Of a stretch of 64,000 nt of DNA, positions 44,401 to 52,035 are shown in pieces (position 1 is the first letter of the stretch; the number at the start of each line of letters is the position of its first letter). The DNA comes from Micractinium sp. NFX-FRZ (lineage: Eukaryota > Chlorophyta > Trebouxiophyceae > Chlorellales > Chlorellaceae): NCBI GenBank assembly GCA_029339195.1, contig JAPTJF010000187.1:1-64000 (forward strand), given 5' to 3'. Below the pieces are notes generated by a model. That model worked only from the letters and a program-made list of their open reading frames with translations, was not told the DNA's origin and made no database searches. The position numbers were made by a program, and so were the translations under genes.

Positions 44401-45464
44401 GCCGCCAGAGGAGCACAAGCCTCCCATGGACCTCCGGGTGCTCACGCTGTGAGTGGGTCAAGGGGGACGCGTGTGAAAGAAGGCAAGAACAACAATCAAG
44501 GGATGAAGGGCGTCTAGAGGAGAATGCGTTGTCGCAGCATGATGGGGGCCGGCAGCAGCAGGAGAGGCCCTTGTTTCTGTTGCTGTGGGAGGTGCGGGCC
44601 CTGCGTGGGGATGAGGAGCGGCTTGGCGGGGTACTCACATTGAGGGAGGGAGCAACGTGGGAGGCGCAGCACGAGGATGGGCTGTTGTTGCTGCGGGGAA
44701 GAGCAGGCATGCAGGGGCAGGTTGATACCACTTGCTTGCGGGTGCTCACATTGACGGGCGGAGGGGAGAAAGGAGGATGGCCATTTTGAGCCAGCGGTGT
44801 GCAGCGGCGCAGCAAGACAGCAGGGGCTTGTTTGCGGCAGGTGGCAGTCATGCTTAGTATCCCTCTCCCACACACCCCCGCCCCCCCCCCGCCCCACCTC
44901 GTGTGTGTGCAGGTCCCCCCAGGAGATTGCTGAGCGCAGCGAGGGGCAGCGGCAGTGGCAGCCGGCCAAGAAGTATTTGGAGCTTGAGGAGAACTACCGG
45001 GACCGCATGGTGAGCTTGAACCTTATGATGGGTATCATAATAAACTTGCTGTTGCTGTTGTATTGTGGATGGCATGGCTGTCAGTAAATGAGTAGGTGGT
45101 GGTCGAGCCTGACAGCCCTCCCATTTGCCGTCTGCTTTGGAACGTGCGCACAGCACGCTAGGCATGCTGCCCAGCGTGTTGATTGCACAGCCAACCGTTG
45201 TTTGACGCGTGAGCGGCGTCAGCATCGCCACTCAACTGCTGGAGGGGTGGGTGGGGCGGCCTCAATGGGGGGCTGGGCTTTCAGCCTCCCGCGCGCGTTC
45301 TGTGTTGCCGTCATCAACCGTGTGCACCTCCTGCCCCACCCTTGCGTGCTGCGCAGGGGGAGGCGTATTTTGAGGAGGTGGGTGCTGTGGTCAGCCTGGA
45401 CATCACCCCGGACATGCAGGCGCGCATGGATGCGGCGGTTGACCGCATCGTGGGCGGCTTTTGA
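41483..45464 (+). CDS. S1-domain protein, plastid-nucleoid (PAP3/pTAC10-like)
   Basis: Eight exons join in frame to 358 residues: 41483-41621, 41795-42106, 42643-42830, 43617-43676, 43862-43948, 44363-44448, 44913-45009, 45357-45464. The first 75 residues are basic and Ala/Ser/Arg-rich, like a transit peptide. An acidic conserved block follows (NDYIIVDPDNPIPNP, GLPYEEALF). An S1/OB-fold RNA-binding domain lies at about residues 196-262 (GEVLTGKV, GAQIDIGAEYDALLP, VHRVRD). The C-terminal part (KKYLELEENYRDRM, GEAYFEEVGAVVSLDI) is helical and charged. From memory this pattern resembles plant pTAC10/PAP3, an S1 subunit associated with the plastid-encoded RNA polymerase; the assignment is inference. 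The intron after 42830 has a GC donor (GCAAGT). Five of its introns contain copies of neighbouring exon edges. Confidence 0.72.
42490..42558 (+). repeat. Intronic pre-copy of exon 3
   Basis: After an acceptor-like TTCCGGCAG, the DNA reads HGEKEQLRMP...KAEQDA, a degenerate version of the real exon 3 (SEKKRLRKLP...EAEQDD) that begins at 42643, about 153 bp downstream. Confidence 0.8.
42926..43045 (+). repeat. Two copies of the GC-donor exon end
   Basis: GGTGACAGCAGACGGAGCAC plus AGGCAAGTGTGGGGCAG near 42926-42962, and GGTGACAGCAAACTTGTAGT near 43009-43030, both repeat the real exon end GGTGACGGCAAATCTGTAC...GCAG with its GCAAGT donor at 42831. The first copy preserves the GC donor. Confidence 0.8.
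43499..43565 (+). repeat. Intronic pre-copy of exon 4
   Basis: After a CAG, the DNA encodes GVGAEHDASAALHP, a degenerate copy of the real exon 4 start DIGAEYDALLPCTE at 43617, about 116 bp downstream. Confidence 0.75.
44054..44201 (+). repeat. Two copies of exon 5 end with donor
   Basis: CCCAGGCTCCCCTATCCAGG near 44060-44079 and CGCAGCTCCAAATCAAGGCA near 44180-44199 both resemble the real exon end TTCAGGTTCCCAATCCAGGT at 43931-43950. Both copies carry GC in place of GT at the donor position. Confidence 0.65.
44630..44760 (+). repeat. Two copies of exon 6 end
   Basis: GGGTACTCACATTGAGGG near 44632 and GGGTGCTCACATTGACGGG near 44744 repeat the real exon end CGGGTGCTCACGCTGTGAGT at 44437-44454. 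The donor GTGAG has decayed to TTGAC or TTGAG. Confidence 0.7.
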
Positions 45465-46341
45465 ATGCTTTGAATTTTGGGATTACTTGTTGAGAACCGT
45501 ATTGTACTGTAACATACCACGCCGACAGAAGGAAGAGTGGACGTTGAAAGCATGCGTGGCCGCCAGCGGTGGCAGGGAGCTGGGCGCGGCATGGATGCAG
45601 CGTGGGGGGCGTCTGAGGGGCACATTTGCGAGGGGGACACAACACAGCCGCTGGCAGCACTCTGCAACACGGCACGTAATGCTCTCATGCTGTTGTGAAT
45701 GACACCGTGTGGGCACAAGCCGTGCAGGGGCGCGTGGGGGACCGCATTAGTGAGAGGCTGCTGGTCCGGGGCATCAAATGACTCTGGAAAAGCCAGAGGG
45801 AAGTGGGGTGGACAACAGCGTAGCCTTGACAGCAACCACAGCAGCAGAGACTACGACCACCTACTGTCACGTTGCTGGCAAGCACCGGCAGCAGGCGGGG
45901 CGCATGCAAGCCTCAGTGCCCCCCCCGCTCAAATCTCGGCAAGCAGGCTGGTTTCGGGCACCGTTATGCTCCGTTTCTGGCTGGCCCGGCTGCCTCCCAA
46001 GCTGAGCCCCCTGCTGCAAGGCCCTCTCTGCTGTGCGGCTCCGGCCAGTGCCCCAGGTTACATGTCAGGTAGGTGCTGTGCGCTTGCAGTGTGTGTTGCA
46101 CAAGTGATTCATAGGGTGGAGGGCAGGAGATAGTGGGTGATGGCAGGAGGTTGGCAAGGGGCGCGTTCGAGGCAGGGGAACAGGAAGCTTTGGGCAGCAG
46201 GAGGAAGGGGCTTGAGTTCAGTGCGCGGGTGAGACCGCGTGGCACACGGGAGGTATGGCACAGGGGGGTGGCGGTGGTGTGCCACGACGGTGCTGCTTTG
46301 CGTGATAGGAGCAGCGGAGTGCAGGCTGCCTAGCGCGCTCG
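45465..46341. other. Intergenic: 3' UTR of S1 gene and 3' side of small membrane protein gene
   Basis: No further gene is supported. A TGTAA signal at 45508 ends the S1 transcript. The remainder is the presumed 3' region of the minus-strand gene, whose last exon I could not fix. Confidence 0.5.
45508..45512 (+). terminator. TGTAA poly(A) signal of S1 gene
   Basis: TGTAA lies 44 bp after the stop codon at 45462-45464, the usual place and sequence for green-algal polyadenylation. Confidence 0.55.
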
Positions 46342-47257
46342 TCAGGTTGGGACGGGCGATGTGCCGACGCAGTGTCGGACACGGGGCCCAGCCATCACTG
46401 CAGCCAGGGGGCAGCGGCGCAAGCATGGGGCCCTCAGTGTGTATGAGTGTAGCAACAATGCATGAAACACGCACAGAACAGGATGGCCGTTTGGCGGTGG
46501 CATTACAGCAGGAGCAGCAGCAGCAAAGGCGCTACAAAGGGCGCGAGTGCGTGCTGCCGAAAGCAGCACACCGCACCCAGCCCAGCGCCCCGTGCAGCAC
46601 TCAGCTCCAGCCCTGCCCTGCCGTCCACGGCCCAGCAGCTGCCTCACCGCCTTTTTGAAGCTCTCAATAATCTTGCCCCCCGCTTCTGCCACTGACTCGC
46701 CGAGAGACACCTGCGGGCGGCAGATGCACACGGCATGTGAGCTGAGCTACGCGCCTGTGGCTACATTGTTTTTGGACGGTCAGCGTTGATTTAAGCTGGC
46801 CAGGGCCTAGAGGGGCAGCAGCAATTTTGCCACAGCTGCACCCTGTGCCGCCACCGCCCGCCAGTACGGATCGGATGCTTGGAACGAGGCAGAGTGCGGC
46901 AACCAGCTCACTCACTCACCCCCTGGTCGAATAGAGAGCGCACTCCCGGGTTGTCGATTGCACGGGAATCCACCCTGCACGATTGGGCAGCAGTCGGAGC
47001 CACTGCTGTTGACAGTGGAAGGCGGCAGGCAGCGGCGGGAGCCGAAAGGACCTACAGCGGCGACAAGGCCTGCCCGCCGCGCACACGCCTCTGTATGCTG
47101 CTCGTCAACTCTTCTGGGGCCACCGCAGCTCGGCAGAGGTTGGCAAAAGAGGCGGGCACGAGCGCAAACCCCACCTGATGACGCCTGCCCGCTTCAGCGA
47201 CCCGAGGATCACAAACGAGATTACTCCCTGCACGATGACATTGCTCACGAGGCCCAT
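46342..47257 (-). CDS. Small protein with N-terminal membrane helix, unknown
   Basis: Exon 1 (47257-47175) encodes MGLVSNVIVQGVISFVILG, a membrane helix at the very N-terminus, followed by SLKRAGVI. It splices in phase to 46974-46920 (RVDSRAIDNPGVRSLFDQG) and then to an exon starting near 46710 (VSLGESVAEAGGKIIESFKKA). After that a GTGAGG donor is possible, but I found no convincing next exon. Reading straight on gives a poor Ala/Arg/Cys-rich tail ending at 46342; the true protein is probably 70-90 residues. Frame-perfect joins and the charged amphipathic tail support a real gene. I do not recognise the family. It is divergent from the mitochondrial L28 gene. Confidence 0.5.
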
Positions 47258-47625
47258 TGCTGCCCTGACGCGAGGAACAGCGGCGGGTCGTGCTCCAGAG
47301 CGCTCAGAAGCGTCTCTTGACACCGGCAACACCCTTGGATGATACCGAAACACGCTCAGAAGAGAGGACCCGCACCCGGTCGGCCCGAGGGCGGAGAACA
47401 TGCTCCAGCAGTACAACTGTCCCTCACTTTGCGGGGCGTGCAATGTGCGAGCAAGGAGAGCCAACTTGGAAGCATCCGCTTGATATACCCACTCCTGTTA
47501 ACCCCAGCCTGCTCTCCGTGCACCTTGCCGTGCTGCCGCTTCTGCACTCCCACGCCTGCGTGCCAGAGCGTGATAATTACGGCCAGCATCTGTCACTGAC
47601 ACTCGCCAACCAGCTGCCAGCGGCC
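47258..47625. promoter_or_regulatory. Divergent promoter region
   Basis: These 368 bp lie between the starts of the small membrane protein (minus) and bL28m (plus). The plus frame is open from about 47290 but unlike the conserved protein. No distinct element is visible. Confidence 0.4.
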
Positions 47626-48588
47626 ATGCCCCTGGGTTTGGGCGGCCTCACTCGCGCGGTGTGCAACCGCGCCCGCAGAGGCCTGTACGCCGGCAAGAGG
47701 GTGCTCTCCGGCAACCAGATTAGCGAGGATGGCGGCAACAAGTGAGCGGGGGGTCCGCGTGCTGCACTGGGCGGCAGGCAGCGGCGGCGGCGGCAGATGG
47801 CGGCGGTGCCTGCCCAATATCCCCGCAGTCACTTCACCCAACTGGCGCTGCTGCTGTATTTGTGCTGCAGGTCGCGGCGGGTGTGGAAGCCCAACGTTCA
47901 CAACAAGAAGCTGTATAGCCAGATCCTGAACACCACGGTGCAGCTGCGCGTGACAGCAGCGGCGCTCAGGTGCGGCCCCAGGCTGGGCTGGCCCGGCGTC
48001 GCAAGGGGAGGGTGGCTGCTGCTGCTGCCGCTGCTGCTGTTGCCGCTGTTGCTGTGGCCAGGGCTGCATACCTGTCCTTTGGTCAACAGGTGTTGCTTGC
48101 CGTTGTGCCATCCATCCGTTGCTCAATTGGGGCACTCCGGGGCAGCTCCCAGGCCTGGCAGCTGTGGCTAGGGGATGGCCATCGGGGCGTGCAGCTCTCG
48201 CTTGCGGTCTGCTTGGCGCAGGCGCCGTACACAGCATGCACAGCCGGGTTGCCTGCCTGCCCCACCCGCCGGGCAGGCAGGCAGGCACCCTGCAGCCGAT
48301 GTCAACAAGGCAGACCATGACGGAACACGGCACACCCCCTGTGCCTGCCCGCCCCTGCCTGGGTGCAGAACAATTGACAAGCTGGGGGGCATTGATGCCT
48401 ACATCCTGAAGACACCCGACAAAAAGCTGCAGTCGGACGCCGCCATGGTGCTGCGGGAGAAGATGCTGCATGTCCTGCAGAAGCAGCGGGAGAACCGGCA
48501 GCAGCAGTTGCAGCAGCAGCCGCAGCGGCAGCAGCAGCGGCAGCTGGGCCTGTCCCCAGCAGCGGCGGCGGCGGCAGCGGCACCCTGA
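47626..48588 (+). CDS. Mitochondrial large-subunit ribosomal protein bL28m
   Basis: Three exons (47626-47741, 47871-47969, 48369-48588) join in frame to 144 residues. The core is typical of bacterial-type ribosomal protein L28: GKRVLSGNQISEDGGNKSRR, VWKPNVHNKKLYSQIL, VQLRVTAAALRTIDKLGGID. A Gln-rich and poly-Ala tail extends the C-terminus. The extended IDKLGGIDAYIL segment and the short N-terminus fit the mitochondrial rather than plastid L28, which is an inference. bL28 sits near the E-site side of the large subunit. A TGTAA signal follows 145 bp after the stop. Confidence 0.87.
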
Positions 48589-49568
48589 TTGTGAGCGCGC
48601 ATGAGCGCCTGTGCAGCCGCCAGGTGGTCGCTCAACCCTTGCCAACCTCGCTATAGCCTTGCTTAGCCACACCCCCTTGTACTCTTTCCTCCTGCGATAG
48701 CCCAGCAGCCTGAGGGCTGCGGGCTCGTCTCCTGTAACACAATCGTCTGATGCAACCGGCAGGGCGGAGGCAGGCGTGAAGGGGCCCAACTGGGGACCAA
48801 CGTAAGAACGGCCACACCAAAATGCACGCCCGCGTTGGACAGCGTTCCAACTGATGTCGCCAATCATAGCTTCAAGCTAGGCCTTGCAGAGCAACCTGTG
48901 CCGCCCTGAGCCCCACTGCCGCTTGGGCTGCTCTACCCTCGGCTCACGACTTGTTACAGGCAGAGGGGCGGTGCAGTTGGATGTACAGGTTGCATGGCAG
49001 CGGAGGTGGCATGCAAGGGGCGGGGATCCGGTTCAGTTCGGGTCATTGAAGCACAGACCGCCATGTAAAATTGTGGCTGGACAAGTCAACACAGCAGCCG
49101 ACGAGGGTGGTGAGAGCAGCCTGGCAGGCTGCCCTGGGCGGGGGGGGGGCCGACCTGCTTTCCAAACCTGGCAGGCAGGGTAGGCTTGCGGAGTCCAGCG
49201 GTCTCCTTGTGCCCTTGCCTGAGGGAGGCACAAGCAAGCAGGCAAGCGGAGGAGAGGAGGTTAGCTGTGACCCCCACACTAATGCAGCCTGAAAGCTCTG
49301 CTATGGCCACACGAGGCAATCGCATGTATCCCTTCGTTCCTGACAAATGGCAAGCCTATCAGTGCACGCGTCCCCACCAGCCATTGAGAGAAAAGAGAGA
49401 TCTGTGACAACCTCGCAGCCCCACTCCACCCCTCACCCCTGCACCTCGGGTCCACCCCGGGTGTCTCCCGCCTCCCAAACCTTGGGCAAGCAGCCTGTCC
49501 CCGGGCGCACCCACTGGGTAAACTGGATTGCTGCAGGCCACCCACCCGGCCACACCTGAGGAAACCCG
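48589..49568. other. Intergenic between convergent genes, no supported gene
   Basis: The 980-bp gap contains a plus-strand TGTAA at 48733 for bL28m and TTACA at 48954 (a minus-strand TGTAA) that could end the 67-residue gene. Open frames here are short and motif-free. Confidence 0.5.
48733..48737 (+). terminator. TGTAA poly(A) signal of bL28m gene
   Basis: TGTAA 145 bp downstream of the bL28m stop codon, the first such motif on this strand after the gene. Confidence 0.5.
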
Positions 49569-51462
49569 TTACTCCATCTTCTCCTCATTTGGGTTGCTCG
49601 GCTTGTAATCGGGGTCCTGCTGGTCCTGCAGCCCAATCAACAATTTCAGGAGCCTGGCATGCATGGCGTGAGCTGGCCAGAGTTGCAATATGTTGGGTCT
49701 GGGTCGTAGTTGGCGTCCTGCCGGTCCTGCAGAGCAAAGCAGCAAGGGCGGGAGGGCATAGCGTGCATAGCGTGCATAGCGTGAGCTGGACAGAGTCGGA
49801 ACATGTTGTGTCTGGGTTGTGGTCAGGGTCCTGCTTGTCCTGCAGCTCACCAAAAACAGCAGGGGCGGGAGGGCAGCGTGCATAGCGTGCATAGCGTGAG
49901 CTGGACAGAGTCGGAACATGTTGTGTCTGGGTTGTGGTCAGGGTCCTGCTGGTCCTGCAGCTCACCAAAAACAGCAGGGGCGGGAGGGCAGCGTGCATAG
50001 CGTGCATAGCGTGAGCTGGACAGAGTCGGAACATGTTGTGTCTGGGTTGTGGTCAGGGTTCTGCTGGTCATGCAGATCACCAAAAGCGGGGGTGGGGGGG
50101 GGCAGCGTGTATAGCGTCACATGCATGGGCGCAGCATGAACGGTGCCCATGTGAAACATTGAAACTATGGTGTGCTGTCTCCACCTTCCAATGCAGACCC
50201 TATGCCAGGTCAGCGCACCTATTCCACGTCAGCAGTCAGTATGTATTCTTGGTATGTGGGTATCTCGACCCTTTCTCCTGCCCTGCACCACCAGCCAGGC
50301 TGCCGGCTCACCCTGTACTCGTTTGCCTTGTCCGCCTCCTTCTCCCCCTCCGCCAGCTGCTGCTGAACGGCCTTGGGCTCCTGCAGTCGGAGGCGATTCA
50401 TGGTGTGTGTGTGTGTGGGGGGGGGGTTGGGGGTTCATGAAAAAGGGCTTGCAAATTCGAATCGTCAAAAGTGTCGCAGTCTACACAGCCAAGTGTGCGG
50501 GCCCAGCGGAGTGGCAAGAGGCATGCATTGTGGGGAGGCCCCTTGTGGGTCGCAGCCCCAACAGAGAGGGACCAGGGGAACCGAGGGAGTCGAGGCGCAA
50601 AGTATGGGAAGGCGAGGGGGCATTTCTGGAGTCGCCCCTTCCGCCCGCCATTGCCACTGGAGTGGCGATGACCACACTTGCAGCGGCTCCACCCACCAGC
50701 TGCCCCTTCCGGCCCCGCTCACCGCTTCGCTCCACTTGCCCAGACCTTGCAGCTCAACCCTCCTCACCCCAGCATCGCCTCAGCAACCCATGACTTCCTG
50801 GCAACTCAAAACCTACACACATGCCCGTGCCTCTGTGCCCACTCACCTCCCGCTCAACCTGCCACTGAGCAGAGCGCAGCTCAGTCTCCTCGGCCCCGGG
50901 GATGTTTGTCTGCTTGTCTGCAGGCGGTGTGGTGGTGGTGGTGGTGGGGAGGGGCAAGGGAGCGGTTGGTGGGACACATGCTGGTTGGTGGGGGGTGCTT
51001 TGGTGGCCTGCCCACCCTTGGTTTCAAGGGCACACTGGGTGCTGGTGGGGTGGGGGTGGGTGTGAACGGTGGTGGGTGGAGCAGTGGCAAGGGTGGTGCT
51101 CTGAGTGCCTCAGCCCCGGCAATGCCCGGATCACCTGCAGGTAGCAAAGGGTCTGTCAGGCAAGGGCTGAAAGAGCACACTGGCCGGGTTACGGGCGGGC
51201 ACACGCCTGAGAGCAAGGCGTGTCTGGCCAGATGAGTGCCGCCAGCCACTGCCACTGCTAGACTCCTCTGGAAAGTTCCCCATTCTGCACACTGACATTG
51301 GAATCCACAGCACAAGGAGCTGCCTGGCATGTGGGAGCCCACGCTCAGGCTGCGCAGCCTGCCCCCTACTGCAGCTTCCCAACGCTTGCCGGCCGCCCTT
51401 CGTGCCCCCCAGTCCCCTCGTCTCCCTGTCGCCGCAATGCCGGCCCCTTCCTCACCACTCAT
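49569..51462 (-). CDS. 67-residue hydrophilic protein, unknown function
   Basis: Four tiny exons join in perfect phase: 51462-51456 (only ATGAGTG), 50917-50847, 50380-50312 and 49625-49569. Each is bounded by GTGAG donors and CTGCAG acceptors. The product begins MSDKQTNIPGAEETELRSAQ, has a charged middle rich in Glu, Lys and Gln (QQQLAEGEKEADKANEYR) and ends DQQDPDYKPSNPNEEKME. It has no membrane segment or Cys and looks soluble and partly helical. I do not recognise the family. Support comes from the consistent phases, the non-GC-driven composition, and introns that carry copies of exactly these exon edges. Introns make up more than 85 percent of the gene. The tiny first exon is the least certain part. 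Confidence 0.68.
49700..50100 (-). repeat. Tandem array of decoy acceptors (about 115-bp unit)
   Basis: The real last exon of the 67-residue gene begins after an acceptor whose plus-strand edge is near 49631. Four further copies of CTGCAG plus the exon start (GACCAGCAGGACCCTGACCA and variants) lie in the intron with edges at 49732, 49845, 49960 and 50075. The last three are spaced exactly 115 bp apart and nearly identical; the fourth unit (49732) is more diverged. Each copy stays open and would read LQDQQDPDHNPDTTCSDS, ending at stops. Confidence 0.92.
51098..51140 (-). repeat. Intronic pre-copy of exon 2 of the 67-residue gene
   Basis: CCTGCAG followed by codons for GDPGIAGAEALRA resembles the real exon 2 start (DKQTNIPGAEETELRSA), which begins at 50917, about 215 bp downstream on the minus strand. 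The acceptor is intact and in the same phase. Confidence 0.65.
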
Positions 51463-52035
51463 GTTGCTAGTTGACTCTGACGAAGCGTTCCAAGGCAGTG
51501 GGGGGAGCCTGCAGCGGAGGTTGGGCGAGTTGGCTGGGCGAGCGAGAGGGCAGGTAGAGGCCCCACTTCCAGCGGCAGGGCCATCCCCCAGGCACAGTAG
51601 CATAGCCGCGCCCTATATTCGACACACACCGGTAGTTTAGACACGACTTAACAAAGAAGAATAGAGGTCGCAAACCAGAGCGCACCTAAAGGGGGGGAAG
51701 GAGGGCATCCGCCTGCCCAAAAGCGCACATGCCCAGCACCGCATGCACCCGTCCCCTGCTGCACCCCCAGCTGCCCCTCCTCTTAATCCTCTGCTCCTCG
51801 CTCTCACATTGCAGTATCAGAGTTACAGGGTGAATTGTGCAGGCAGAGATTAGGGTGCATCGGGCGGGCAGGCGGGCCTCAGGGCTGCGCCCTCCGCTTT
51901 GCATGCCGCTGTGCAGCCGAGTGGCCGCCACCCTCGGTTTGGAGGTCTTTGATGCCATCCCCCCGCAGGCTTCCTTTCTGCGCCTCCCTTCAAGGCCTCG
52001 CTCTCAAGGTCAGGCCGAATCCCAGGCTTCAAGGC
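51463..52035. other. Intergenic between RPN2 and the 67-residue gene
   Basis: These 573 bp hold the RPN2 3' UTR with a minus-strand TGTAA at 51827-51823, and the promoter and 5' UTR of the next minus-strand gene. No other gene is seen. Confidence 0.55.
51823..51827 (-). terminator. TGTAA poly(A) signal of RPN2
   Basis: TTACA on the plus strand reads TGTAA on the minus strand, 209 bp after the RPN2 stop. Confidence 0.5.

Noticed and set aside
49700..50100. CRISPR-like array (regular repeats of similar length)
   Set aside because: The units are continuous tandem copies without spacers and derive from a splice junction of a eukaryotic gene.
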